DNA from: Burkholderiales bacterium RIFCSPLOWO2_02_FULL_57_36
Lineage (GTDB): Bacteria > Pseudomonadota > Gammaproteobacteria > Burkholderiales > Burkholderiaceae_D
Direction: 5' to 3'
Assembly (NCBI GenBank): GCA_001770855.1
Contig: MESE01000096.1
Coordinates: 124,001 to 188,000 of the forward strand
DNA length: 64,000 bases
Part shown: in pieces, positions 33,688 to 44,147 of the stretch
Position numbering within the stretch: position 1 is the first letter of the stretch
Layout: each line of letters opens with the position of its first letter
Position numbers and translations under genes: made by a program
The notes under the pieces: generated by a model
The model's database searches: none
What the model was told of the DNA's origin: nothing
What the model saw: only the letters and a program-made list of their open reading frames with translations

Positions 33688-36600
33688 TTAGTGTAAAGTT
33701 TTATGCAGTCCTTGTAAATCGTAGACATGCAATTCGTCAAGATGCGCCATGCCTTCGACCGCCGCCTCCGCGCCGGCGATGGTCGTATAGGTGGTCACGC
33801 GCGCAGCCAATGCGGAAGTACGAATCGCGCGTGAATCGACAATTGCACTTCGCTTCTCTTCCACCGTATTGATGACCAGCGCAAGCTCGTTGTTCTTGAT
33901 CATGTCGACAATGTGGGGACGCCCTTCAACGACTTTGTTGACTGTCGTAACCGGAATGCCGGCGGCACTGATCGCCGCGGCGGTGCCTTTGGTGGCCACC
34001 ACCGAGAAACCGATCGCGACCAGGTCCTTCGCAACCTGCACTGCGCGCGGTTTGTCGCTGGCCTTGACGCTCAGAAACACCTTGCCCGACTTCGGCAATT
34101 TCACGCTCGCTCCCAACTGCGATTTGACGAACGCCTCGCCGAAGGTCTTGCCGACGCCCATGACTTCTCCGGTCGATTTCATTTCGGGACCGAGAATCGT
34201 GTCGACACCAGGAAATTTCACGAATGGGAATACAGCTTCTTTCACGCTGAAATACGGCGGTACGACTTCGTTCATGATGCCTTGGCTGTCAAGGGATTGG
34301 CCTACCATGCAGCGTGCCGCAATTTTTGCCAATTGCAGGCCGGTGGCCTTGGATACGAAGGGAACCGTGCGCGACGCACGCGGATTGACCTCCAGCACGA
34401 AAACGACGTCCTGGTTTTTCCCCTCCACTTCCTTCTGCTGAATCGCGAACTGCACATTCATCAGGCCGACGACATTCAATCCTTTTGCCATCAATGCGGT
34501 CTGGCGCTTCAATTCGTCGATGGTTTCTTTCGACAGCGAATACGGCGGCAGCGAACATGCCGAATCACCGGAGTGAACACCCGCCTGTTCGATATGCTCC
34601 ATGACACCGCCGATGAAGGTCCGCTGACCGTCCGACAGGCAATCGACATCCACCTCGATTGCATCGTTCAGGAAGCGGTCCAGCAATACCGGCGAATCGT
34701 GCGATACCTTGACCGCTTCGCGCATGTATCGCTCCAGATCGCGTTGCTCGTGCACGATTTCCATTGCCCGTCCGCCCAGCACATACGACGGGCGCACCAC
34801 CAGCGGATAGCCGATTTCCTGGGCCAGCCGCAACGCATCTTCCTCGGTACGCGCGGTACGGTTGGGCGGTTGACGCAGCCCCAGATCGTGCAGCAACTTC
34901 TGAAAACGTTCGCGGTCTTCGGCAGCATCGATCATGTCAGGCGATGTGCCGACGATCGGCACGCCATTGGCTTCGAGATCGAGCGCCAGTTTCAGCGGCG
35001 TCTGGCCGCCATACTGGACGATCACGCCATAGGGCTTTTCCTTGTCGACGATTTCCAGCACGTCTTCCAGCGTCAACGGTTCGAAATACAGGCGATCGGA
35101 TGTATCGTAGTCGGTGGAAACGGTTTCCGGGTTGCAGTTGACCATGATGGTTTCATAGCCATCTTCGCGCATCGCCAGCGCCGCGTGAACGCAGCAATAA
35201 TCAAATTCGATTCCCTGGCCGATACGGTTCGGACCGCCGCCGAGCACCATGATTTTCTTTCTATCGGTCGGTTGTGCTTCGCATTCTTCCTCGTAGGTCG
35301 AATACATGTAAGCGGTATTGGTCGCGAATTCACCGGCACAGGTATCGACGCGTTTGTAGACAGGACGAATACCAAGTGCATGGCGCTTTTCTCTTACTAT
35401 CTTGTCGCTGGTCTTGAGCAATTTTGCCAAACGGCGATCGGCAAAACCTTTCTGCTTGAGCCTGAATAGAGTCGTTTTATCGAGCGCGTCGAGAGACTGG
35501 GTTTCAAGCCACAACTCGATGTCGACGATTTCCTTGATCTGAGCCAGGAACCACGGATCGATATGCGTCAGTTGATGCACTTCTTCGAGAGAAAAGCCCT
35601 GTGCGAATGCATCGCCGACATACCAGATGCGTTCCGGTCCGGGCTCACCCAGTTCTTCTTCAATGGTTTCGCGATCGGTGGTTTTTTCATTCATGCCATC
35701 GACGCCGACCTCAAGTCCCCGCAAGGCTTTCTGGAATGATTCCTGAAAGGTGCGACCGATCGCCATCACTTCGCCGACCGATTTCATTTGTGTCGTGAGG
35801 TGACTGTCGGCCGACGGGAATTTCTCGAACGCGAAACGCGGAATCTTGGTTACCACGTAATCGATGCTCGGCTCGAATGAAGCAGGCGTCGCGCCGCCGG
35901 TGATTTCGTTGCGCAGCTCATCCAAGGTAAAGCCGACTGCAAGTTTAGCTGCGATTTTCGCAATCGGAAAACCGGTCGCCTTGGATGCCAGTGCAGACGA
36001 ACGCGACACGCGCGGGTTCATTTCGATGACGATCATCCGGCCATCTTTCGGATTGATCGAAAACTGTACATTCGATCCGCCGGTATCGACACCGATCTCG
36101 CGCAACACCGCGAGCGATGCGTTACGCATGATCTGGTATTCCTTGTCGGTCAGCGTCTGCGCCGGTGCAACGGTAATCGAATCGCCGGTATGCACGCCCA
36201 TCGGATCCAGGTTTTCAATCGAGCAGACGATGATGCAGTTGTCCTTTTTATCGCGCACCACTTCCATCTCGTACTCTTTCCAGCCGATCAGGGATTCTTC
36301 GATCAGCAATTCGCTGGTCGGCGACGCTTCCAGGCCGCGCTTGCAAATCGTTTCAAATTCTTCAGCGTTGTAGGCGATGCCGCCGCCGCTGCCGCCCATC
36401 GTGAATGACGGACGGATAATCGACGGGAATCCGAGTTCCTTCTGTACTACCCATGCCTCATCCATCGTATGCGCAATGCCGGAACGTGCGGAACCCAGTC
36501 CGATCTTGGTCATCGCATCCTTGAACTTGGAACGATCTTCCGCCTTGTCGATCGCTTCCGGCGATGCGCCGATCAATTCGCAATCATATTTTTTCAACAC

Positions 36601-36918
36601 GCCATTGTTGTGCAGATCGAGTGCGCAATTGAGCGCAGTCTGTCCGCCCATCGTCGGCAGGATCGCGTCGGGGCGTTCCTTGTCGATGATGCGCTCCACT
36701 ACTTGCCAGGTAATCGGTTCGATGTATGTCACATCCGCCATTTCCGGGTCGGTCATGATGGTGGCGGGATTGCTGTTGACCAGCACCACACGATAGCCCT
36801 CTTCGCGCAATGCCTTGCAGGCTTGCGCGCCGGAATAGTCGAATTCGCACGCTTGGCCGATGACAATCGGGCCGGCGCCAATGATCAGGATGCTTTTAAT
36901 ATCGGTACGCTTAGGCAT
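33688..36918 (-). CDS. carB: carbamoyl phosphate synthase large subunit
   Basis: A 1076-residue enzyme with two homologous ATP-grasp halves (about 1-400 and 550-940), a central oligomerisation domain and a C-terminal methylglyoxal-synthase-like allosteric domain. Markers include [51 protein letters not shown] in the first half and [43 protein letters not shown] in the second. It makes carbamoyl phosphate for arginine and pyrimidine synthesis. The start overlaps carA by 8 bases. Confidence 0.98.
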   Translation of the reverse strand: MPKRTDIKSILIIGAGPIVIGQACEFDYSGAQACKALREEGYRVVLVNSNPATIMTDPEMADVTYIEPITWQVVERIIDKERPDAILPTMGGQTALNCALDLHNNGVLKKYDCELIGASPEAIDKAEDRSKFKDAMTKIGLGSARSGIAHTMDEAWVVQKELGFPSIIRPSFTMGGSGGGIAYNAEEFETICKRGLEASPTSELLIEESLIGWKEYEMEVVRDKKDNCIIVCSIENLDPMGVHTGDSITVAPAQTLTDKEYQIMRNASLAVLREIGVDTGGSNVQFSINPKDGRMIVIEMNPRVSRSSALASKATGFPIAKIAAKLAVGFTLDELRNEITGGATPASFEPSIDYVVTKIPRFAFEKFPSADSHLTTQMKSVGEVMAIGRTFQESFQKALRGLEVGVDGMNEKTTDRETIEEELGEPGPERIWYVGDAFAQGFSLEEVHQLTHIDPWFLAQIKEIVDIELWLETQSLDALDKTTLFRLKQKGFADRRLAKLLKTSDKIVREKRHALGIRPVYKRVDTCAGEFATNTAYMYSTYEEECEAQPTDRKKIMVLGGGPNRIGQGIEFDYCCVHAALAMREDGYETIMVNCNPETVSTDYDTSDRLYFEPLTLEDVLEIVDKEKPYGVIVQYGGQTPLKLALDLEANGVPIVGTSPDMIDAAEDRERFQKLLHDLGLRQPPNRTARTEEDALRLAQEIGYPLVVRPSYVLGGRAMEIVHEQRDLERYMREAVKVSHDSPVLLDRFLNDAIEVDVDCLSDGQRTFIGGVMEHIEQAGVHSGDSACSLPPYSLSKETIDELKRQTALMAKGLNVVGLMNVQFAIQQKEVEGKNQDVVFVLEVNPRASRTVPFVSKATGLQLAKIAARCMVGQSLDSQGIMNEVVPPYFSVKEAVFPFVKFPGVDTILGPEMKSTGEVMGVGKTFGEAFVKSQLGASVKLPKSGKVFLSVKASDKPRAVQVAKDLVAIGFSVVATKGTAAAISAAGIPVTTVNKVVEGRPHIVDMIKNNELALVINTVEEKRSAIVDSRAIRTSALAARVTTYTTIAGAEAAVEGMAHLDELHVYDLQGLHKTLH

Positions 36919-38065
36919 TTTTCTTGGTCTCCATCATCGCCACAAAGCGATCAAACAGGTAGGCGACATCATGGGGACCCGGCGATGCTTCCGGGTGGCC
37001 CTGGAAACAGAACGCGGGCTGGTCGGTACGGGCAAATCCTTGCAGCGATCCGTCAAACAGCGATACATGAGTAACACGGCAATTCGCCGGAAGCGTTTCC
37101 GCGTCGACTGCAAAGCCATGGTTTTGCGACGTGATCATCACTTGCTTTGTATCGAGATCCTGCACTGGATGATTTGCGCCGTGGTGGCCGAATTTCATCT
37201 TCATGGTTTTTGCGCCGGATGCCAGCGCCATGATCTGATGTCCAAGGCAAATGCCGAAAGTCGGGATGCCGCGCTCGATCAATTCCCTGGTTGCGGCAAC
37301 GGCGTAATCGCATGGTTCGGGGTCGCCCGGACCGTTCGCCAGGAAGATGCCGTCCGGATTCAGCGCCAATGCATCGGCAGCGGACGATTGCGCCGGCAAC
37401 ACGGTGATCTTGCAGCCTCTGGATGCAAGCATGCGCAGGATATTGAATTTGACTCCGTAGTCGAAGGCGACCACATGATAGGCAGCATCATCTTGACGAC
37501 CGAAACCTTCGCCAAGCTTCCATTCGGTTTCAGTCCACTTATAGCTTTCGCTGGCCGATACTACCTTGGCCAAGTCCATTCCCGTCAAACCCGGAAACGA
37601 CTTTGCCAAACCCAGCGCCTGATCGGCGGTGCAATCGGTGCCGGCGACAATGGCGCCGTTTTGCGCACCCTTTTCACGCAGTATGCGAGTCAGCTTGCGC
37701 GTATCGATGCCGCAAATCGCGACGATGTTTTCCGCCTTGAGATAATCAGCCAGGGTTTGCTTCGACCGGAAATTGGAAGCGAGGATCGGCAAATCCTTGA
37801 TAACCAATCCAGCTGCATGCACCTTGAACGATTCGACGTCTTCCGGATTGATGCCGGTATTGCCGATATGCGGATAAGTCAGGGTAACGATCTGGCGGCT
37901 GTAACTGGGGTCGGTAAGAATTTCCTGGTAACCGGTCATCGCGGTATTGAAAACCACTTCACCTGTCGTGTGGCCTGACGCCCCAATCGAAAAACCTTGA
38001 AAAATCGACCCGTCTGCAAGCGCGAGAATGGCCGGGGTAGTATGGCCAGAAAAAAATGGCGGCAA
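36911..38065 (-). CDS. carA: carbamoyl phosphate synthase small subunit
   Basis: A 384-residue glutamine amidotransferase subunit. The class I GATase triad is visible: Cys in [15 protein letters not shown], His and Glu in [11 protein letters not shown]. The start is a TTG ([19 protein letters not shown]) with AGGAG six bases upstream and no alternative ATG that keeps the conserved N terminus. It delivers ammonia to CarB. The promoter lies near 38220-38249. Confidence 0.96.
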   Translation of the reverse strand: MPPFFSGHTTPAILALADGSIFQGFSIGASGHTTGEVVFNTAMTGYQEILTDPSYSRQIVTLTYPHIGNTGINPEDVESFKVHAAGLVIKDLPILASNFRSKQTLADYLKAENIVAICGIDTRKLTRILREKGAQNGAIVAGTDCTADQALGLAKSFPGLTGMDLAKVVSASESYKWTETEWKLGEGFGRQDDAAYHVVAFDYGVKFNILRMLASRGCKITVLPAQSSAADALALNPDGIFLANGPGDPEPCDYAVAATRELIERGIPTFGICLGHQIMALASGAKTMKMKFGHHGANHPVQDLDTKQVMITSQNHGFAVDAETLPANCRVTHVSLFDGSLQGFARTDQPAFCFQGHPEASPGPHDVAYLFDRFVAMMETKKNA

Positions 38066-38219
38066 GGGTAACTCCTGATGTTGTTACCGCCGCTGCGCCA
38101 CGCCAGAGCAACCGTCATGATCCAAGACCGGCTGCGTCGTTGGGCTTGTTATCGGGTCGTTTCGGGACGGAATGGAAGATGGTATGCGCTACGGCGGAGT
38201 AAATTAGCTAAACCTTGCG

Positions 38220-38249
38220 ATTATAGTATAGAACCAGTCTCGCGGGCAA
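38220..38249 (-). promoter_or_regulatory. sigma-70 promoter of carAB
   Basis: On the minus strand TTGCCC (38249-38244) and a perfect TATAAT (38225-38220) are separated by 18 bases. The start would fall near 38213, leaving a leader of about 150 bases before carA. No PyrR- or ArgR-type site was recognised. Confidence 0.6.
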
Positions 38250-38309
38250 CCATGCAAGTGGGCCGCGAGTACCTTTCGTTAATGCAATATGAGATCCTGC
38301 AATCGATGC

Positions 38310-38720
38310 TTAAATACCAAGCGCTGCAATCCCGGCGTTTGCCACTTGCACATCTTCAGTCGATTTCACGCCCGATACGCCAATCGCGCCGACGCATTGT
38401 CCGTTGACGATAATAGGTACGCCGCCCTCCAGCATTCCCTCAAGATTCGGTGCCGTTATAAATGAAAACCGGCCATTATTGATCATGTCTTCGTAAATTT
38501 TCGTCTCGCGGCGGCCGAGCGCCGCCGTTTTCGCTTTGGCAGGTGCAATGCTGGCGGAAACCGGCGCGGCTCCATCAAGACGCTGCAGCCACAACAAATG
38601 CGCGCCGTCGTCGACGATCGCAATCGTAACTGCCCAATTATTTGCTTTTGCCGAGGCTTCCGCTGCCGCAGCAATTTTCTTGACATCATCGAGGGTCAAT
38701 ATCTGTTTCGACTGCATCAT
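38310..38720 (-). CDS. GlcG/HbpS-family heme-binding-type protein
   Basis: A 136-residue protein of the GlcG/HbpS (DUF336) family: ILTLDDVKKIAAAAEASAK, VAIVDDGAHLLWLQRLDGA-like core, and the conserved glycine-rich end GGVPIIVNGQCVGAIGVSG. Family members form octamers; HbpS binds heme and senses redox stress, others are associated with glycolate or propanediol use. It has no signal peptide. Function here is not determined; heme binding would suit the cytochrome-rich context but this locus is 15 kb away. Confidence 0.82.
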   Translation of the reverse strand: MMQSKQILTLDDVKKIAAAAEASAKANNWAVTIAIVDDGAHLLWLQRLDGAAPVSASIAPAKAKTAALGRRETKIYEDMINNGRFSFITAPNLEGMLEGGVPIIVNGQCVGAIGVSGVKSTEDVQVANAGIAALGI

Positions 38721-38905
38721 GCTTCCTTATGGAGTGAGAATTTTTGTGCGCAAGCGGATTGTTGCGCCACTTTTTGATTTGCAAGGCTCAATGCGGGATT
38801 GAACTGCCGGGATCGTTCGAACGGGAAGCTGCACACTGTCTAACAAGCATCGCCGGCCAATAATATTCGCAATGCATTGAACGAAAGAAATCGAGCCGGT
38901 ATCCG

Positions 38906-39901
38906 TTAATTCATCGTGTGTGGAAAAGCAGCTTCTTCTTCCGCGGCAACCACACCGGAAACACCGTGATGCAAGCCAAGAGCGCCGCGCCGATGCGCAA
39001 TATCCCATAATGCGTTCAGCGTAGGCTTGGACGAGAATGCGTCGTCACGACTCTGACACAACGAAACCAGGCCGCAACTCGCCACGATTGCCTCTTGACC
39101 GTCTTTCGTCAAATTCGTATTTGCAATTGCACGGCAGAGACGCTCTGCAAAATTGCGGGCCGAGTCGAAATTGACGCTGCCGGTTGCGAGGGTAAACTCC
39201 GCATTCCCCGTCTTGGCTACACTGTCTGATTGGCGCACGGTGGCTTGCAACAACTGGCCAATGGCATTAACAACACTCTCCGAGGGCGCTACCGTCGCGT
39301 CTTTCGGGCTCTTCTTCTTGAATCCTACACATACGTTTAATAGGACAAAATTCCTGTTGTGCCGCACCGCATTCGTCAACATTGCTTCAGCTTGCGTCTG
39401 CAGGGCATAAGGAGAAGACAGCTTGAGGACGGGCTGGACGGCATCGCTTTGGACCAGCGTCTCAAGGCTATGCTCATATTCCTGCTGCGTACTTACAAGT
39501 TTTGAAAGTATATCGAGGCGGGATAACAGTTGTGCCGTTGCAATACCTTTGGTAATCAAGTCAGTGGCGCCGGCCGCTTTGGCACGATCCCTCTCTTCCT
39601 GTTCATCGCTCCCTGACACGACGACGACGGGCATATTCCTTATCCGGCTGATTTTCGACGCGCGTATTCTTTCCAGCAATCCATACCCATCCAGCTTCGG
39701 CATGGTCAAATCGGTAATCAGAACCCGGATATTCGGATCAAGCAACAAAGTTTCCCAGGCTTGCTCGCCGTCAAGCGCTTCGCGAAATTCGAACATGCCC
39801 TGAATATGCTTGATTAATGTCGCGCGTACGATGCGCGAATCGTCAGCGATAAGAACGCGCGGTTTAAGTGAAATATCCACCGAAGATGTGTTTGTGAGCA
39901 T
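38906..39901 (-). CDS. response regulator with degenerate GGDEF domain
   Basis: A 331-residue protein: receiver domain (residues 12-130) with phosphoacceptor Asp64 in LITDLTMPKLDG, a coiled linker, and a C-terminal domain (about 165-320) with the fold pattern of GGDEF domains but the signature reduced to GNAEF (232-236). It is therefore unlikely to make cyclic di-GMP and may bind a nucleotide or protein partner. No kinase is adjacent. Confidence 0.8.
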   Translation of the reverse strand: MLTNTSSVDISLKPRVLIADDSRIVRATLIKHIQGMFEFREALDGEQAWETLLLDPNIRVLITDLTMPKLDGYGLLERIRASKISRIRNMPVVVVSGSDEQEERDRAKAAGATDLITKGIATAQLLSRLDILSKLVSTQQEYEHSLETLVQSDAVQPVLKLSSPYALQTQAEAMLTNAVRHNRNFVLLNVCVGFKKKSPKDATVAPSESVVNAIGQLLQATVRQSDSVAKTGNAEFTLATGSVNFDSARNFAERLCRAIANTNLTKDGQEAIVASCGLVSLCQSRDDAFSSKPTLNALWDIAHRRGALGLHHGVSGVVAAEEEAAFPHTMN

Positions 39902-39953
39902 GCAGCCGGACCTTTTCCGAATTTACCCATAGCATACCTGTCTGACAAAAATT

Positions 39954-39982
39954 TTGACAGCCCCGTCCGATTCGCTTACATT
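39954..39982 (+). promoter_or_regulatory. sigma-70 promoter of the NlpC/P60 gene
   Basis: A perfect TTGACA (39954-39959) is followed after 17 bases by TACATT (39977-39982). The start would be near 39989, 24 bases before the ATG at 40013. Confidence 0.7.
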
Positions 39983-40012
39983 TCAGTTGTTATCCAGTAT
40001 AGAGTTGTAAAA

Positions 40013-40573
40013 ATGACAATCCGGCAAAAGAATTATTCCATTTACGGATTTATTCAAGCCGCAATTTTCTCGACGGCGCTCTCGTTTTGCGCCCCCTCTT
40101 TGGCGTATGAAGCTTCAGGCTTGGATGCGCCTGCGATTTTTACAAAAGCCCATGGTTTTACCGATCGCGCATCTGAGTTGGCAATGCGTGCGATGGCGTT
40201 AATCGGAATCCGTTATACCTATGGCGGCAATTCGCCTGAACACGGTATGGATTGCAGCGGTCTGGTCGGTTATGTATTCAAGGAAGCATGGGGTACCACC
40301 CTTCCAAGAACCTCTGAAGAAATCAGCCGGGTCGGCGAACGGATCGAAGCTCACGATCTCCAACCCGGAGACCTGGTGTTTTACAACACGCTCAAACGCA
40401 CGTTTTCACACGTCGGAATTTATCTCGGGGATAACAAATTCATCCACTCTCCTTCGCGGGGCGGCAAAGTTCGAATCGAACGCATGGATGTAAATTACTG
40501 GAAAAAACGTTTTAATGGCGCGCGCCGGATGTCTGATCCCGGCCAACTGAAGGCTGTTGAGCGCAGCTGGTAG
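40013..40573 (+). CDS. exported NlpC/P60 peptidoglycan endopeptidase
   Basis: A 186-residue protein with a signal peptide (cleavage near SLAYE, residue 32) and a C40 peptidase domain. The catalytic Cys81 is in GMDCSGLVGYVF, His133 in FSHVGIYLGD and the third polar residue is probably His145 in FIHSPSRGG. Such enzymes cleave stem-peptide bonds in peptidoglycan. The gene converges on the patatin gene with a gap of 19 bases. Confidence 0.9.
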   Translation: MTIRQKNYSIYGFIQAAIFSTALSFCAPSLAYEASGLDAPAIFTKAHGFTDRASELAMRAMALIGIRYTYGGNSPEHGMDCSGLVGYVFKEAWGTTLPRTSEEISRVGERIEAHDLQPGDLVFYNTLKRTFSHVGIYLGDNKFIHSPSRGGKVRIERMDVNYWKKRFNGARRMSDPGQLKAVERSW

Positions 40574-40592
40574 ATCGATTCCGCAGTACGCC

Positions 40593-41495
40593 TTACTTTT
40601 CGCGTTTCAACTTGAGTTTCCGCCGAATATCCGGCATTGCCGCAATCGCGGCTTGTTCGCCGGCCAATATGGCAAGGTTGCGGCCGTCGAAGTCATTTCC
40701 CTTCATATTTCCCAAATCGGGCCGTATTACGATATCTGCGTCGCGCAATTCATACCGATTGATGCTTTGCCCCATGATGGCAAAGGTCTGAAGAAGCACG
40801 TCCAGCGAACTGGATGAAGGCTGAACTTCCGGCCGCACCGAAATATTCACTGCAATAACAAAATCCGCACCCATTTCGCGAGCGAATCGAACCGGAACCG
40901 GCGATACGAGCCCGCCATCCACGTACACTTGGCTCCCAATCCTGACCGCTTGAAAGATTCCGGGTACGGCTGAAGATGCACGTACCGCAAGTCCTGTGTT
41001 GCCGCGTTGAAACAAGATCGGCATGCCGGTATTCAGATCGGTCGCCACCGCGCCGAAGCGGATCTTCAACTTTTCGAGTGGAACATCATTCACCGCCCGA
41101 TTGACATAATTCTGGATCGCTTCGCCTTTCAGCATGCCCGACAATTTTGAAAAAAGCGGTACCGACCAATCGGAAATCGCTGCCTCTTCCATCTCCAGCG
41201 CCAACTTGTTCAATGCAAATCCGTTATTTCCGGCTGCATACAGCGCTCCGACCAAGCTACCTGCGCTGCTGCCGACTACGATATCCGGCACGATGCCTTG
41301 AGATTCAAGCGCCTTGATCACACCGATATGCGCAAATCCGCGCGCCGCGCCGCCGCCTAGCGCCAGGCCGATTTTCAGGGTGCGTACCGGCTGAGGCTGC
41401 ACGGTATTGGGCTGCGTGGTGAGTATTGCGGTAGTACATCCGCTTAAAGCCAGCACTACGGTAATCAAAGAGAACAATAAAAAGCGCATTTTCAT
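40593..41495 (-). CDS. patatin-like phospholipase lipoprotein
   Basis: A 300-residue RssA-like serine acyl hydrolase. It starts with a lipoprotein signal peptide (lipobox ALSGC, Cys20), so it is probably anchored in the outer membrane. The oxyanion hole GGGAARG (48-54), nucleophile motif GSSAG (Ser77) and catalytic Asp in VYVDGGLVSPVP are all present. It hydrolyses lipid acyl esters or thioesters; the natural substrate is unknown. Confidence 0.88.
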   Translation of the reverse strand: MKMRFLLFSLITVVLALSGCTTAILTTQPNTVQPQPVRTLKIGLALGGGAARGFAHIGVIKALESQGIVPDIVVGSSAGSLVGALYAAGNNGFALNKLALEMEEAAISDWSVPLFSKLSGMLKGEAIQNYVNRAVNDVPLEKLKIRFGAVATDLNTGMPILFQRGNTGLAVRASSAVPGIFQAVRIGSQVYVDGGLVSPVPVRFAREMGADFVIAVNISVRPEVQPSSSSLDVLLQTFAIMGQSINRYELRDADIVIRPDLGNMKGNDFDGRNLAILAGEQAAIAAMPDIRRKLKLKREK

Positions 41496-41561
41496 GAAAC
41501 CGGAAATGATAGGGGGCTGGATTGTAGCTTACATAAACTTCTCAACGCAAAATGCCACAAT

Positions 41562-41599
41562 TGCGAATGATTCACATTTGCATAAAACTTGGTTATACT
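41562..41599 (+). promoter_or_regulatory. sigma-70 promoter with Fur-like box before the Fe(III)-binding gene
   Basis: TTCACA (41571-41576) and TATACT (41594-41599) are 17 bases apart. The -35 overlaps TGCGAATGATTCACA (41562-41576), a palindromic match to the Fur 7-1-7 motif TGATAATnATTATCA at 10 of 14 defined positions. Iron-replete Fur would block the -35. Confidence 0.55.
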
Positions 41600-41636
41600 C
41601 ACGCAATCAAGAATTATTCTCACTTAAGGAAGCACG

Positions 41637-42680
41637 ATGAAAATACCTTATTGCAAGCAACTGTGTTTTGCGGCTGTGGCTTTGGTCTCGGCGATTTCGG
41701 TACATGCCCAGGAAAAGGTCTTGAACCTCTACTCTGCTCGCCATTACCAGACCGATGATCAGCTGTACTCGAATTTCACGAAACAAACCGGAATCAAGAT
41801 CAATCGTATTGAAGCCGACGACAATCAGTTGCTTACTCGTCTGAAGACCGAAGGCAAAAACAGCCCGGCAGATGTGATCCTGATGGTGGATGCGGCACGG
41901 CTGTGGCGCGCGCAGATCGATGGATTGTTTCAACCGGTCAAATCGTCGGTCCTTAATTCCCGTATTCCCGCCAATCTTCGCGGCAAGGACGATGGCAAAG
42001 GCGCCGAATGGTTTGGCTTTTCGACCCGCGCACGCATCATTGTGTACGACAAGGCGACAGTCAAGCCGGAAGACGTTTCGACCTACGAATCGCTTGCGGA
42101 TCCTAAAAACAGCGGCAAGGTCTGCACGCGTTCAGGCTCACATCCTTACATGCTTTCCATGATAGGCGCGATGATCGAACGAAATGGCGAGCAGGCTACC
42201 GAGGATTGGGCAAAAGGCGTCGTCGCGAATTTCGCTCGTCCACCGCGTGGAGGCGATACCGATCAGATCAAAGGGGTAGCGTCCGGAGAATGCCGAGTAG
42301 CGCTTGCCAATTCTTATTATTATGTCCGCATGCTTCGTTCGACCAAGCCGGAAGACAAGGAAGCGATGAGCAAAGTCGGATTCATCTGGCCAAACCAGAA
42401 AACCTCCGGTGCGCATATTAATATTTCCGGCGGCGGCGTTGCAAAGAACGCGCCAAACCGGGATTCCGCAGTCAAGTTCCTGGAATACCTGGCCAGTGAT
42501 GAGGCACAGGCTTATTTCGCGAACGGCAACAATGAATGGCCTGCCGTTGCCTCCGCCTCAGTAAAGAATCCCACGCTTGACTCGCTAGGTAAATTCAAGA
42601 TGGAAAATATTTCCATCGCAACCATCGGCAAGAATCAAATCGCGGCGCAAAAAATTCTCGATCGCGTCGGATACAAGTAA
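41637..42680 (+). CDS. futA: Fe(III) ABC transporter substrate-binding protein (FutA/FbpA type)
   Basis: A 347-residue periplasmic binding protein with signal peptide (SVHAQ near residue 23) and N terminus KVLNLYSARHYQTDDQLYSNF, the FutA/FbpA pattern in which the tyrosines and histidine bind ferric iron. The later ANSYYYVRML supplies the conserved tyrosine pair. No permease or ATPase gene adjoins it; the transcript ends at a strong terminator. It may serve a transporter encoded elsewhere. A Fur-like site overlaps its promoter. Confidence 0.88.
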   Translation: MKIPYCKQLCFAAVALVSAISVHAQEKVLNLYSARHYQTDDQLYSNFTKQTGIKINRIEADDNQLLTRLKTEGKNSPADVILMVDAARLWRAQIDGLFQPVKSSVLNSRIPANLRGKDDGKGAEWFGFSTRARIIVYDKATVKPEDVSTYESLADPKNSGKVCTRSGSHPYMLSMIGAMIERNGEQATEDWAKGVVANFARPPRGGDTDQIKGVASGECRVALANSYYYVRMLRSTKPEDKEAMSKVGFIWPNQKTSGAHINISGGGVAKNAPNRDSAVKFLEYLASDEAQAYFANGNNEWPAVASASVKNPTLDSLGKFKMENISIATIGKNQIAAQKILDRVGYK

Positions 42681-42696
42681 TCGATCGCATCATGCA

Positions 42697-42740
42697 AAAC
42701 AAGGGTTCAGCCACTCGATGGCTGAACCCTTGTATGCTTT
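42697..42740. terminator. bidirectional intrinsic terminator between futA and phoR
   Basis: CAAGGGTTCAGCCA (42700-42713) and TGGCTGAACCCTTG (42719-42732) form a perfect 14-bp stem with loop CTCGA. T-rich ends follow on both strands (TATGCTTTT forward, TTTTGCATG reverse). The two genes converge on it. Confidence 0.85.
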
Positions 42741-42745
42741 TGCAT

Positions 42746-44035
42746 TCAAGGCAGTGCGCCGTCCGGAAATTTCACTGTGAATACGGTCCCTTGGCCCGGC
42801 TTGGAATCGATTGCCAATGTCGCGTGATGGCGCAACAACACATGCTTTACGATCGCCAAGCCCAGTCCCGTACCTTGCGTTTCTCTCGATCTGCTTTTAT
42901 CGACGCGGTAAAAGCGTTCGGTCAACCTCGAAATATGTTCCGGCCGAATGCCGATACCGGTATCGCGCACTGCGAATTGCGGCCCCGATTTCGTCTGCGT
43001 CCATGACAGTTCGATGGACCCGCCCTCCGGTGTGTAGCGCACGGCATTTGATACAAGATTGCTGAATGCGCTGCGCAATTCTTCCGGACTGCCGTGAATG
43101 TCAGGCCCATCGCTCTTCAGGGAAATGTCATGCCTGCCCGCCGATAAAGCCTTGGCTTCCTGCAAAATCTGGTTCAATAAGACATTCATTTCTATCGGTT
43201 CGACACGCAGCGGAAAGTCTTCGGATTCCAGCCTTGTCAATGACAGCATGTCTTCCACCAGGTTTTGCATGCGATGGCCCTGCTCTGTCATCAGCTTCAG
43301 ATGCGCCGCTCTCGTATCGGGATCCAGATTCGGTTGGGCCGATGCTATTTCCAGAAACCCGTTGATGACGGTGAGCGGCGTGCGCAATTCATGCGATGCA
43401 TTGGCAATGAAATCACGGCGCATCATCTCGATGCGTTCCGATTCGGTTGCATCATGCGTGACCAGGATCTGGCGCCGCGTTTCGAAGGGAATGATGTGCG
43501 CGATCAATTTTCGCTCGCGCAACGCGAGCGTCAGCGGCTGTTCATAGCGACCCAGAATGACATAGTCTATGAATGCGGGATTGCGGATCAGATTGGTCAC
43601 CCGCATTCCTTTATCCCGTTCCAGGTTCAACCCGAGATGACGTTCGGCGGCCGGATTGCACCACTCGAGAAAAAGAACGTCGTCCATGATCACCACACCG
43701 TCCGGCAACAGACTCATTGCTTGCCGGAAACGGGCCAGCCATTCCGTCAGTTCGGTACGATTTCGATCATCGCCGCGCTTCAGGCGGTAGAGCCGGGAGA
43801 ATATATCGGTCCATGCACCCCACCCGTCCGGCAGCTTGGCGCTATCCGGATTGTCCAGCCAGGCGGACAGCTGATATAGGTAGTGCAACTGCACCACGAC
43901 CAGTGCCGCCATGCAAAGCAAACCAATCGTCAATCCGACCGCCGCGCCCCAAAAAAACCACGCCAGGCCGGCGCCGAACAGGACGAACGACATGCGCAGT
44001 GCGGCCGGGACCCAAAACACCAACTTTGGATTCAT
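42746..44035 (-). CDS. phoR: phosphate regulon sensor kinase PhoR
   Basis: A 429-residue kinase with two close N-terminal membrane helices and almost no periplasmic domain, a charged linker, a PAS domain (LLPDGVVIMDD, near 110-210), the H-box FIANASHELRTPLTVI and the ATPase domain (N-box LVSNAVRYTPEGG, G-box VRDTGIGI, GTGLGLAIV). PhoR phosphorylates PhoB under phosphate limitation. It is the last gene of the pst-pho run, 112 bases after phoB. Confidence 0.95.
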   Translation of the reverse strand: MNPKLVFWVPAALRMSFVLFGAGLAWFFWGAAVGLTIGLLCMAALVVVQLHYLYQLSAWLDNPDSAKLPDGWGAWTDIFSRLYRLKRGDDRNRTELTEWLARFRQAMSLLPDGVVIMDDVLFLEWCNPAAERHLGLNLERDKGMRVTNLIRNPAFIDYVILGRYEQPLTLALRERKLIAHIIPFETRRQILVTHDATESERIEMMRRDFIANASHELRTPLTVINGFLEIASAQPNLDPDTRAAHLKLMTEQGHRMQNLVEDMLSLTRLESEDFPLRVEPIEMNVLLNQILQEAKALSAGRHDISLKSDGPDIHGSPEELRSAFSNLVSNAVRYTPEGGSIELSWTQTKSGPQFAVRDTGIGIRPEHISRLTERFYRVDKSRSRETQGTGLGLAIVKHVLLRHHATLAIDSKPGQGTVFTVKFPDGALP

Positions 44036-44147
44036 AGCACTCTTTTCAAATTGCCGAAGCGCCCGGGTTACTGAAGATGGTCGCTTACGGAGGTAATACT
44101 TCTGGCGGCATCATGGGCTCCGGATCAGCCCGGAACGCGACGCCGGA

